Shown piece after piece: positions 11,801-25,900 of a stretch of 64,000 bases of DNA. The DNA is taken from the NCBI GenBank assembly GCA_963576565.1, contig OY755042.1, forward strand, positions 15,289,272 to 15,353,271, written 5' to 3'. The position numbers and the translations under genes are program-made. The notes under the pieces are model-generated. The model was not told the origin of the DNA and made no database searches. It worked only from the letters and a program-made list of their open reading frames with translations. Position 1 is the stretch's first letter. Every line of letters begins with the position of its first letter. Source of the DNA: Aspidapion aeneum (taxonomy: Eukaryota > Arthropoda > Insecta > Coleoptera > Brentidae).

Positions 11801-14800
11801 GGAGATCCTTATACTGATCCTGGTTGTTCATCTGCTGGAGAATGCAAACGAGATCAAGACTGTGCCGATAATTTAGTATGCAAACGCAACAAATGTCAAG
11901 ATCCATGTGAAATAACAAAATGTGGAACACAAGCTGTGTGTTCTGTAAAAAGTCATAAAATGTCATGCGCATGTCCACCAGGTCACTTAGGAAATCCTTT
12001 TGACAGAAATTTGGGATGCTTTAAAGTTGAATGCACAGAAGATGACGATTGTCCACTTAACAGATTTTGCAATGCGCACTCTAATAAATGTTTAGGTGAG
12101 TTCTTTAGGCAATAAATTACCATAGAAATGAATAAAAATAATACCTTAATTAAAATTTCCACATTATTATGATATTATTACAATTTAAAATAAGAGTACT
12201 TGATTTTTTTAGACCCATGTGGATTTGTAGACTGCGGAAAGGGAACTTGTATTGGTTTCAAACATCAAGCTATGTGTTCATGCTCTCCTGGATATAAATT
12301 ATTTGATGACAAATGTATTGATATAGATGAATGTGTCGAAAATAATCCATGCCACAAAACAGCAAAGTAAGTAATAATAATTTTTATTGTGTCAAATACA
12401 AATTTTTATTATGTTATTTTCTTTACTTTTTTAACAATATTGTTGAACTAGTTAAATAAAAAATTGATTTTACATTTTACAAACATTTATTAATTAAATT
12501 AAAAATAAACAATTTCAAAAATGCTTTATTTTTTTAGATGCGTTAATTATGAAGGAAGTTTTTCCTGCGTTTGTGAAGACAATTTAGTTGGAGATCCTTT
12601 GTCAAGTGGTTGTCATAAACCTGGAGATTGTATGACGGATTTAGATTGCCCGGTGACTGCATACTGCGATAAAGGGTTCTGTCAAAATCCTTGTTCTCAA
12701 AATCATGCTTGTGGCATAAACGCAGAGTGTATTCCTGAAGCCCACAAAGCTATTTGTAAATGTCCTACAAATACCCACGAGGACGAAAACGGAAATTGTC
12801 TTTATGTGGAATGCACAACTAATAGCGATTGTCCTTTAGATAAATCTTGCATAGATTCTTCGTGTGTTGACCCATGTTCATTTCCAAATGTGTGTGGCAA
12901 AAATGCCGAGTGTGCATCAGTCAACAATTTGGCTATATGCTCTTGCTCTCCTGGACACACTGGAGATCCTCATCTGGGTTGTTTGCCAGTTCAATATTGT
13001 GCTGCTGATAAACAATGCACAACTGGCCTTAAATGCTACAATGGCATTTGTTCCACTATGTGTACAAACGCAAGAGATTGCATCACTGACCAACTTTGTA
13101 TTCAGGGGCTTTGCCAACCAATATGCAAGTCAAATACTACGTGTCCAGAGTATCAGTATTGTGAAAATAATATTTGTGTAAAAGAGGTTCGCTGTAAATC
13201 AAATAATGACTGTGACTACCCTGAGAAGTGCTTATCAAATAATTTGGGTCAGTCGCAATGCCTTGACGCTTGTGAAGGTGTGCTATGCGGAAGGAATGCT
13301 GAGTGTACTTCAAAAAATCACAAAGCCGTTTGTAGTTGCAAGTCTGGCTATAAGGGAAATCCAAATAATGACAAAGTTGGCTGCCATAAAGTTGAGTGTG
13401 AATCCAATGATCAGTGTTCAAATGATAAGTTGTGCGATCAAAATATGTGTAAGATAGCATGTTTATTAGACAACCCCTGTGGTAAAAATGCACTTTGCTC
13501 TGCCGAAGAACATAAGCAGATATGTTACTGTCAACCAGGATATACTGGTGATCCATACCATGTTTGCCACTTTATTGATTTTTGTGCAGATAAGCCCTGT
13601 GGCCCCAAGGCTTTGTGTCACAATACAGAAGGTTCTTTTACTTGCAATTGCCCTGATAATTTCATTGGCGAACCATTTAAAGAAGGTTGTAGACTTCCTG
13701 GTGAGTGCATTGTTGATGAAAATTGTCCAACTTCTGCAGCTTGTAATAAAACCACCAACCGATGTAAAGATGTTTGTGAAAAGACCCGGTGTGGAAGTAA
13801 TGCTGAATGTATTGCTGTAAAACACGAAGGCCACTGTAGCTGTAAAAATGGTTATCAGGGAAATCCAAATGATCTAAAACTGGGATGTAAGCCAAAATTA
13901 GTCAGCTGTAAGACAACTTCTGATTGTCCGGCAAACACATATTGCCATGGAAACATTTGTAGCATCCCATGCAAATCAGACAATGAATGTAAGGACTCTG
14001 AACAGTGTGCAAAAGGACAATGTATTAATACATGTGAAGTTAGAAACGCATGTGGAATTAATGCACATTGTAAAATATTAAAGCATAACAAAATCTGCAC
14101 GTGTCCTACAGGATTTAATGGAGACCAAACAGTTGAATGTATCAGAAGTAAGTACTGTTCTGTTTAATTAGGTTCTACGTATTTCGATTCTCTTTATCGG
14201 ACTTGATCATTCCATTTTGACAATTGCATTTCTACAGCTTTTTGAATATTCCCGTTTTTTTTTAATTCTTTTTCCCAGAATGTCTTTTACTTACTTAGAT
14301 TGTATATTGTCCTTATTTCCATTCTGGATTTGACTATCGCACTAATTTATTTCTGATTCAATTGAGTTGAATGTTTATTCACAAAATATAATATTTATCT
14401 TACGTTTTTGGAAAAAAAAGAAGGTGACACTTTTTGGCTATCTTAAAATTTTTGTTGCACACACTCCCTTCTGCATTTCGTATGTACAACGTTTCTTCAT
14501 ATGTTACCTGTACGATAGCCTTCAGCTTTAGCCATCGCAAGTGTCATATAGAATTCAATCAAATATATAATAAAATTTAATTCCGCCGAATATTGGTTTG
14601 GTTACTTTTTTGTTATTAAATTTATTATTGTTATTGTTCGTTATAGTAAAAACTATTACTTTTATATAAAAATAATGAAAAACATGTTGACAGTTTACAA
14701 AAAGCTTTTTAATTAATTTTGTCATAATTCGACAACAACAATTAAAAATATAACAAAATATTTGAATGAATTTAAGATGCAGGTGCATCTTCAACATCCA

Positions 14801-16879
14801 CCCTCACTTTGAAAGTCTAATAAGATTCCTCAATTTTTGAATTTTTTGGTTTAAACAGTGGTTTCGTAAGCATGTCCGCAACTTGCATACTGCTGTCAAC
14901 TTTTTTTATGTTTATTTCTTTTTCTAAAACCAGTTCTCTTACGAAAAAGTGACGAAGTCTAACATTCGTCGATGAAACTCAGGATTTTTGGCCAATTTAA
15001 TTGCTGCTTCATTATCAACATATAGCAGAGAAGTTTCTGTTAAATTAACCAACTCTCCAAATAGACATTTTAGCAACACTAGTTTATAATTGCTCCTTCA
15101 CTAGCTGCCACTATTTCAGCTTCGGTGGTAGAAATTGCAACTGCTGTCTGTTTTTAACTTCGTGAAGCAGCTCGATCTGCTAATTAACAGACCATGCCGG
15201 AGGTTGAGCGACCAGTTTCTAAATCACCACCATGATCAGCATCAGTGAACCATAATCCAGCGTTTGTTTAATGTATCTTAAAATTTTCCTAAATCTAATG
15301 TAATCTTTATCATTTGAGTTGTCTAGTTTTCTAGAAACTACGCTAACAGCACATGCCAAATCAGGACGACCTAAAAAGTACATGAGAGCTCTCTCACTGA
15401 GGCCAAACTTTAGGACATGAGCTTTACCATATATGCAACCCTCACAAGTTTCATTATCCAAAGAAACTTTTATATTAAGCTCTTTTTCCATGATGTCTTT
15501 TACAAATCTTTTATTTTGATGGCTAAACCGTTTATGCCACAATTTTAGTAAATTCTTGGACTACATCGTTTGTTAATGAAATAGTATTTTTTAAATTAAG
15601 CTCGAAAAGACCACCATGTTTTGTTCTGTAACCAGTTAACACAGTAACTCCTCGAGTTTTCAAAAAACATTTCTCCATTTTGGATTGGAAAATAATAAAA
15701 AACTTTTTACAAAAATCTTTTTAATGAACCTTGTCATAAATCAACAACAATTAAAAACATAACAAAAAACTTGAATTAATATAAGATACAGGTGCATCTT
15801 TAACAATTATAGCCTGAAAGTGTTTCTCTCGCATTCACAATTGACCTGTTTAGGGTTTTTTCAAAAATGTATGAAAAATACACAAAAAACTCTTCATTAC
15901 ATTAAAAAAAAACATCCTTTATATAGAGTGATTAAAAAACGCGTATTTTATTTTTAGCGCCTGTATCCTGTAGTGATAATAATGATTGCCCGGCAAGTTC
16001 ATTATGCAAAGAAAATACCTGTATGCCTATGTGTGGATCAGATCATGATTGCGCTTTTAACGAAAAATGTCGAAAAGGAGAATGTGTTCTTACTTGCCGA
16101 GTTGATAACGATTGTTTTTTGGGAAATATATGCATTAAGAATATGTGCATTTTTGGCTGCCACCGAGATGAAGATTGTAGTAATACCCAATCTTGTCGAG
16201 ATAACAAATGCATAAATCCATGCTCTGAAAATCCATGTGGACCCAATGCCATTTGCTCCATTTCAGATCATCGAGCATATTGCTCTTGCGGGCCTGGTTT
16301 GGTACCTAATCCAACGGCAAATATCGCATGTATTAGAGAACCCGCTTTAAAATGTGAGCAGAATATGGAATGTGTAAATAATACAATTTGTAGAGATGGA
16401 TTTTGTAGACCGGCTTGTTCATTTGCTTCTGATTGTCTTAACAATGAACGATGTGAAAGTGGAGCTTGCAGGCCCACTTGCCGAAAGGATAGTGATTGTC
16501 GAAATGGAGAAATTTGCGATGGCCGATCTTGTATCATCGGTTGTCGGACAAGTCTAGAATGCGAACAAGACAAAGTTTGTGTAAATAACAAATGTGAAAA
16601 TTCCTGTTTGTTACCAGATGCCTGTGGGGTAAATGCTAAATGCTCCATCATAGACCATAACAAAATATGTGAATGTCCAAGGCCTTTGGAAGGAAATCCA
16701 AATGACGTGTGCCGATACCCGCTCAGATATTGTACTGAAACTGATAACTGTCTTGCCTCCCAATCATGTTCTGAAGGTTTCTGCAAGAAAAAATGCAATT
16801 CGTAAGTGTTAATTCTATCGTTTAATTTAGTTTTAACTTTTAGTTTTTTGAGCGATTACACAAAATTGTTTAAAATAAA

Positions 16880-16923
<44 letters not shown>

Positions 16924-19900
16924 CGGTTTCACAACGTTCTACGTCTTCCGATACCCAATCTCCACTCGTTTATGTTTGCCCATAATTCATCATCTAGGCC
17001 TCTTATTCTTATTCACTGTCTATTCCTTCTCTCCAGCTTCTCCTTGGCCGTCCTCGTTTTCTTCGGCCAGTATTTGTTTAGGTAGTCTTTCATCATTCAT
17101 TCTTTGTACATGTCCGTACCACACTAGTTGTTTTGTTCTTATATCATCCACTAAAGTACGTTCACCCACTGTCATAATTTCTCTTATTCTTTGATTTGTA
17201 ACTCTTTCTCTTTTGGATTTCCTTGCTGCTCTTCTCCAATAGTCCATCTCCGTAGCAGAAAGCATTTTTTCTGTTCTATCCTTGATTGGCCATACTTCTG
17301 AGCCGTATGTAATAATACTTTTTACAATGGTGTTATATATAAGCTTTTTGTTATGTTTTGATATACTTTGGTCCCAAATTATTCCATTTAATAAAGTTAT
17401 TGCTTTTCTTCCTTGTACGTTTCCATCTTTTATAGCTTTGTCTAGTGTTCCGTCAGCTGTAATTTTTAGACCTAAGTATTTATACTCATCACAGGACTGA
17501 ATTCGCTGCCCGGTATTTAAGATTATGTTTTATTCCACCGATACACATATACTCTGTCTTATTGAGATTAACCTCTAGTCCCCACTTATTGTACTCTTCT
17601 ATTAGTTTTCGTGTCATATATTCGAGGTCGTCATAATCCTGAGCAACTACTATCTGATCATCGGCGAAACATAAAGTATACAAGGTGGTTTCGTCCAACG
17701 GAATTCCCATGTTTTAGCATTTTCTCCTCCATACTTTAAGGACTTGTTCCAAGTATATCTTGAAGAGCGTAGGCGAGATACAGCAACCTTGTTTAAGACC
17801 TTTATTTACTTGAAAGCCTTTGGTTAGTTTTGCTTTTATTTTAACTTTTGCCTTACTATTGCGGTATAACTCTTTGATGGCCTTAATTAGTTGTACGCTT
17901 ATGTTTGTGTTTTCCAACGCTTTCCAAAGTAGATTTAGTGGTATACTATCATATGCTATCTGCAAATCGACGTAAAGCAGATGCAGCTCTTGTCCGTATG
18001 CCATTTTCTTTTCAATAACTTGGGTTATATAAAAGAGATGATCTGAAGTCGATCTACCCGCCCTGAAACCAGCTTGTTCTTCTGCCTCCATGTCTTTATA
18101 TTCGCTCTCCACTTTATTTCTTATTATTTTACCGAAAATAACATTTCATTTTTATAAAAAATCAGCATATTTGCACTAACAAAATATATGCCAAGTCTTC
18201 TCCGCTAGTGATTTGATTCAATATAAGATCAATAGAGCGGTCTATTCTAGCGACAATGGGTAAAGGATACATAAAATGACAACTTTACGGACAAATAAGT
18301 TGAAATTTTAGAATTAGTCTTTGGATATGATTTAAAGTGTTTTCTTTTTAATTCGCCACATTGCTCCAAAACTAAATAAAGGCACTGTAATAGTGTTTCA
18401 CGTGTTCATGTTATTCGAGCCCCTTGTATGTGATTTTAAGGCAATAGACTTTTCAAAACAAAACACAAAAAGGCCTTTAGCTTCATCACTCAAAAAATCA
18501 ACCTTGCTATTCAACGTGGTAATCTAGCATCAATGGTCGGGCCCTTACCAGCAGAATAGGGTTCAAACTAAATTTTTTTTTATGTGTATGGTAAATATGT
18601 ATGTGTCGAATTTTGTGGTGTCGTGGTTTATGTTTATATACCTCTATGCATGCATGGTACCATTCTCTTAACATCGCTATTCACTGCCGTCAATTCAATT
18701 TTTATTAATGAATCTGTAATTTAGAGAAAAATATCAAGCCCATTATTGAGTTTACACCTGTGTATTTAATTGCTAGGCCGGTTTGTGTCCCACCTATAAG
18801 AATTAAATCAGTTCGAAACACTGACTGACTGACTGTGGCTAGTATGTTCCTGGTTCGCACATTTAGAGTGCAGCTTTCGAGAGTACCCCTCCCATATGGA
18901 CACATAGCCCAAGAACGCCTATTAGCACGTAACTTATCGTCTATTATCTCTATAAATCGTCTATTATCTCTATAAATTTAAAAAGATAATAGACGATAAG
19001 TTACGCGCTAATAGACGTTCTTGGGCCCTTCTGGGAGAGGTACTCACGAGAGCTGCTTTATGTGATCGTCGCTCAAAGTGTTTGATTGTGTTACAATTTT
19101 GTCGATATGTGAGAAATACTCTTGGGAGCGGTACTTGAGAGTGCTTCTGTTGGAAGGACACATGGCCTTGGTCAGTATCTGTAATTGGCAATTAAGCTTT
19201 TGATACTTTAAATAAATAAATAAATTTTGTCAGATAAAGTCTAATGTCGGCACTTCACTTGGCGTAACGTATTCTTATATTTGCAATTACGGCAAACAGC
19301 ACTAATAGCAAACATGCGTTTCCGTTGACTTGTAGGTTTTTAATCAACATCAAAAGAGTCAAATATGTGCTAAATATTTGCGTTTACTGTCCACACAAGG
19401 TATCCTCATTTAGCAAATTTATCGTACAGCGGCCATGTTCAACATATATTATGTCGTATGTATTGCTTTGATAGTGAAAGTGAATGTTGACAAAATGAAC
19501 TCCACAAACGCAAAAGAATATGGCAATCTTGTTTACCAGTTTGCAAATAAGCAAACATATTTGGCATGTTTGAGTTTTTGCTAATTCCATGCTTCTGTGT
19601 GGATTGCATGTTTGGAGTATTTGCGAATACAGCAAAACTGTTAACGAATAGGCTACCCCAAGTGAAGTGCCGCCATAACGATGCGGGTTTTTGACACAGA
19701 AACAAGCCCATTAATCTCTAAATCATTGTTTTCTTTAATATAACTCTTTATATATTCTGTGCGCTTTTGTTTTTGGCAAAAGCTGACCATTTTAATAATT
19801 TCTGTCATCATCAAAACAACAAGTTATGAACAAATTTGTAGATCCTTTGAGTTTACAAAAACCCGCATCGTTCAGGTTCGACAAATAGAGAGGTCTGAGC

Positions 19901-22900
19901 ATTAGTGAGATGGACATGAAATATTGTTTTATTTTGGATTTATTTAAGAACGACTTGAATTATTAATTGATCATGTATTGTTTTAGTGATAGCAGTTGTT
20001 TGCAAGATGAAAAATGTATAAAAGGCTATTGTCAAGGCGTCTGCAATTCCGATTTTTCATGTGGCGAATACCAAATCTGTGAAAATCGCCTATGTATAGT
20101 CGGTTGTCGAAACGATTCCGCCTGCGCCACAGACCAAACATGTGTTAACAACAAATGTCAGAGTAAGTATTTCGCAGTACATCGTTTACTTTTCATCAGT
20201 AATTTTTACTTTATATCTCTGCTCATTTTTCATCAAATGAAGGATAAAAAGTGTACTTATTAAATACCTTTGTTTAATAAGCTTATAGTCTAAAGGCTTT
20301 TACCAAATATAGGGCAAATAAATTATTTAAAAAAATAGTTTTTATTCTCTATTAGAGTAAACCAATAAAATTTTTGGAAACATTGATTAAGAGCCAAAAA
20401 ATTTACAATAATTGATATTATAATCCATGCAGTTTAAACAAAGTAAAATTATTTAATTCCGTTTATTTAGTTTATTGCAGGAAGGTCTTGGTTTACGTCT
20501 TTTCCTTATCTTGCCAATTTATTATTATTTTTAAATTTAACCAAGTAAAAGTGTTTTGATATTGGATAGAGTAACAAAATACTCTGCCAATATATGGGCC
20601 CCTAAGCTCACACTAGGTACTATAGTTATAGTGTACGTGTGAGCTAATATAACTAAAAACTGAAATATATTTTATTCAACTCCAGACTAAATTACCTTTT
20701 GTTTGATACCACACAAGCCATGTTTTGACATAAACTCAAATTTTTGAAATATACCCCCACCCTTAAAAATACAAAAACTAAAATGTATTTTGTTAAACTC
20801 CGGACTCAATTACCTTTCGTTTGATATAACACACGCCATATTTTCACTTAAACTCTAGTTTTTGAAATATACCCCCACCCTTTTTTTAAAATAAATTAAA
20901 ATGTATTTTGTTTAACTCCAGACTCAATTACCTTTCGTTTGATATCACACACGCAAAAATAAATATTTATTTAAAATCAAATGCAAATATTTATATTTTA
21001 GGCCCTTGCAGTAGTGAAGCCACGTGTGGGAAGTGTGCCAATTGCAAAGTTAAAAACCACTTGGCTCAATGTAGTTGCCCAGCAAACTTTATTGGAGATC
21101 CGCTCATTTCTTGTTTCCAGCCAATGACAAAATGTCACGATAATTGCCAGTGCGATGAATCAGGATATTGTATACAACCCTGCAGCTCAGAAAAGCAATG
21201 TTCTTGCGGGGAAACCTGTTTAAAAGGTCAATGTAGAAGTAAATGTTCCGGGCAAGGATGCGCCAAAGGACAAATATGCGACGAAGGGGCATGTGTGCCT
21301 GGATGCAAAACAGACGACGATTGTTCTCAAACAGATAAATGTGATAACAAAAAGTGTACTAATCCCTGTAAATCATCCAACAGTTGTGGTAAAAATGCAA
21401 TTTGCAAAGTGGTTGATCATAGAAAATTATGTTCTTGTATGGAAGGATTCCAAGGCGATCCTCTTAAGTCTTGTTCTCCTTATGAATGTCAAGAAGATGA
21501 TGACTGTGAGGCCAACAAAAAATGTGACAGCGATGGCGTTTGTAGAAATCCTTGCCTCGAACCAGAAGTCTGCGGCACCAATGCACAATGCCGCGTAGTA
21601 GAGAGGAAACCTCAATGTTCTTGCCCACCTGGACATATTGGGAATGCTGAAGTAGAATGTAGACTAACTCAACCAGAACCATGCTCAAAAAATCCTTGTG
21701 GACAACATGCCATTTGTGAAGACCTAGAAGATGGTTATGAGTGTAGCTGCCCTGTCAAGTGTATTGGCGACCCATATAAAAAATGCGATTGTGATCCTAA
21801 ATCAATTAAATTATGTAGAAACAAGGCATGTGGAGTTGGAGCTCTCTGCAAAGTCGTTAGTGGAAGACCTGAATGTGTATGCCCCACTGACAGACCAGCT
21901 GGGGATCCCACAGTTGAGTGTAAGGACAGAATATAAAAAGGCATTAAACAACACTTTTTAACAGCGAGTTTTACCGATTTGGCTATACTGCTAACAAAAC
22001 TGAAAGAATTGCATATAGGGTGTTGTAAAAATTATGTATTATATTGAAACGAGTAATAGAGCAAGCCAAAAGAAAAAGTTTTAAAAATTGTCAAATCAGG
22101 AATTGAAAATATAAAATAAATTACAAAAATTGTTAAAGTTTTTACTTAAAATCTTATTCTGTAAAACCCATTTAAAAAAAATCCTGAATGCTAATTAGTT
22201 ATTACAAAGGGACCCCCATTTATTTGCCAAGTAATTTTATACTTATTGCAGAGAATTGTTGATAACGATAAGCAAAAAAAAACAATATCCAGCAAAGCAA
22301 ACTTTGTTATTCTTTTGGCGTCTATTATTTTCCATTTCAAAATAATATATATCATTAAAGTAAGGGAATATTCTGCTTAGAAAGAGAAAAACTAATTTAG
22401 CAGGTGTTTAGATAAAAATAGCAACAACTTCTTCCATAAGCCGCGTCGAATGAATTTTATTGCATTTTTTTGGTAGGGAGAAAGATATTTAGTTGCCTAG
22501 TTTCGGTGTGGTCTATGATTCAGTTACTCGGAGATTTTCGGATAGGAATGTACCCATTTTTCATTTATTATTGTCTTTAAAACATCGCGTTAACTTAGGT
22601 TGCCATATCCTACGAATAAAATTTATTTATTACACTGTTGTCACGGCATAGTCGATTCAACAGCTTAAAAAAAAAGTGATTTTAAAAACCTTACAAAGTC
22701 CTTTCAAGCCAAATTAATCAAATTAAATGCTGAAACTTGCCATCCTGTTGTGTTAAACAATAACCTAAACGATTATAAAATCCCTGCTGTACATTACTTA
22801 GCATATTGGGTGTGATCAAATTAAAAGCCTCTTCAATGTTAATTCGAAGTTCGGCTAAATTATGAGCTCGAATGTGATCAAATGTAAATTTATTTTTGAC

Positions 22901-25900
22901 TTTGACGAAATCTAGTCAGATGATCTAGGCCATCTGGTAATACTCCTTATTACTCGTCGGGGTAAAGTTACGTCTAAAAACTCCCTGGCGGGTAAAACGT
23001 CATGTGCCGGGCATTCATCCTGCTGAAACCAAACTTGCTGAAAGTCGACATCCCGCAGTTGTTGAATTGCAGGGATTACTTGATTTTGCAACAAGTTTAA
23101 ATGAGCTGCCCCATTCAAGTTACTATTAATGAAAAATGAATGCATGATATCTCCAAGAACCCCCGACCAAACATTAAATTTTTGAGGGTATTATTTTCGC
23201 ACATCAAATGTTTATTTTCTTTTGCCCAGTAGCGAGTAATTAATGGACTGTGTGCATTGTATAGGGAAAAAGTAATTTCATCAGTAAATAAAATAATTGT
23301 GACAAAATTTTTATCCTGATTTGCACGATCCATCATTGTTTCACAAAATTCCATCCTTAAAATATTGTCCTCAGGAAAGAGTTCCTGAGATTTTTTTTAA
23401 CTTGTAGACTTTGTATCCATGTTTTTTTTAAATATTTCGACTGGTTCTGGGAGGAATATCATCAGGTATCTCTTTAGCAATGACTGAACTTGAACAAGGA
23501 GGGAGTACTTCAGCCGCAGCACAAACGGCAGTTTCTTAGCCGAGCGAGCGGAGTTTCCTGCATAATACCATTTTAACATTTAAACCATTTCTTCGATAGT
23601 AAATTTTAACGCCGGCATAATGCCCAAGAAAGAAATAAGCAAGCTTTATAAAAACGCAATTCTTACCTCCTTCTCGTTTCGCAGATTTAAATGAAAAGAC
23701 AATCTTGATCTCGTAACGCGACCTCGTTGGATCTCTCCTGATGTCCCTAGTCAGCTCTTGTCTACCTGCCTATAATTTCTTCTCTGGTGTTCGCCCTCTT
23801 CTTTAACTTTTAGTTTACGGTATACCCTTGTTTCTATTTTATCTAAACACCTGCTGTCTTAAGTTGTTACAAAGGTTCGTATCTTAAATATAAAAAAGTT
23901 CCAATATTTTCCAGTTTTGTACAGAACGTTCATTTTAATCTAAGATTTATTTCGTAGGTTCCCTCGAACGTAGCAATTGGGACTGCCGCACTGAAGGGTG
24001 TGGTAAAAATGCTGAATGCATACGTAAAAAAGCATTTTTTGTCTGTCAGTGTAGTCCAGGATATTCAGGGCAGCCTGAAATAGAATGCCGCAGGGGTAAG
24101 AATTAAACTGATCTAATTTCACTTTGTAATTATTAGCTCCGTATTTTTGTTGGTATGCAGTACATATTATAGGCTTTTTAGGTTAATGCAAAAAGCATTG
24201 ATCAAATTCTTCACATTGTATAAAACGATACGCACATTGTTTTACCTTTTTATGAAACATTTTGCAGGTAAACACAATCTTACATATTTTTAAAAAATAA
24301 TGGTTTAGGCATATACTGTTTTGCACTTAGTCAAGTGTAAATAATGTACTAAAGACTTAAAAGCTAAAATGTGGAATGTACACTTCTGGGTTCCAATCTG
24401 CCTATCCCTCTCCCCGACCATTCCACATTGTACACATGTTAATTATTACGAGTAAATAATCTTGCCATGCATGGAAATAAAATTGATTTAAATTGCTTTC
24501 CCTATAGATAACTAGACTGAATATTGTTTGGAAATCAGCTCTGGAGTTATAGATAAATATACGCCATAGATATATCAGGCTAAGCCTATTTCCCCTGCGC
24601 GGAGTGCCTTTTTTCCAATATGCGTCCTCTAGTACAACATGTATTAGTAAGGTTTGAAATAGACCGTTTTTAGCTCCAGATTGCCTATTTGTAATACAGT
24701 ATTGTGTGATACATCAAAATTTTCAGAAAAAATCGTAAACTACGAATTTCTATGTCGGAGATCTGACATATGATGCAGAACAACTCTGTACCCCCTCCAA
24801 GGGGGTGGAGGGTGGCGTCTTTTCAAAAAATGAAAAATCATTTCACTTTGGTATTTTTAATCCAGTATTTTTCAGCATTAAATTAGGTCTAAACTGTGAT
24901 TTTTTAAATATTTTTTTTAATTTCTGCAAAAGCACATTTAAAAAAAATGGTAGAAGCCAATTTTGTAGAGATTGAAACTGAAAAGTTTTTTGAGAAAAAA
25001 CTATTCAAATAAAAGAATCACTTTACTCTACCCCTAATTTGACACCTTTTAGGGGTGTTATTTTTGGAACGGTATAGATAACCGAAACACCAAATTAAAG
25101 CTCTAATCGCGTACTTTTGAATGCATCTACTGTATTTTATCAGCATCAATTTCTCAAAAGTGTTTTTTGCCGAGATTTAAAAAAAATTAAAAATGTCATG
25201 TTTTTAGACCTAATTGGGGATTTCTGACCCCCCTATGGGGGGTAGTCATTATGTTCGAAAATGTTAAAATATAGTGGATTAAAAAAAACCAAAGTGAAAC
25301 TAACCCAAGTTTTTATTTTTTGAGAAAACGACATTTGGAGGGGGTGCAGACTGTATCTGCACTATATACCAGATCTCCACCATACAGATTCTTATTCTAC
25401 GATTTTTTCTAAAAATTTTGATGTATCACACAATATTGTATCATAGATAGGCAAGTAACAAATCATTTCAAAACTGACTATATCGATTTTTCATATTTTC
25501 TAACATAAAGAAGAATTGGTAATTTCTTTCAATTAGAACTCCACAGCTGTTTGACAACTATACTCACAATTTTTCAGGCTAGTTATTTATAGATAGCGCT
25601 GTCCTGCGGTTAATCGCTGCGGGTATGATGTACAGGGTTTTCCCGTATAATTTTACACCTTATCTAAAACGTTTATTTGAATAGAAATCAAAATATGATA
25701 AATACAAAAGTTTAAAAATATTTGTGTTAGAATATCAAAAAGAAATTCTAAATGTCAAAATTTGACAGGTCGATGGTTTTTTAAAATAGAGCACCCTGTA
25801 TATTATTTTAGAATTGTATAGATCTTTTCTTTCTGATTTCAAAAATATATATGTTGGGATTATTGTATTTATTAGTTTTGAAGATATATGCGTTTAAAGT

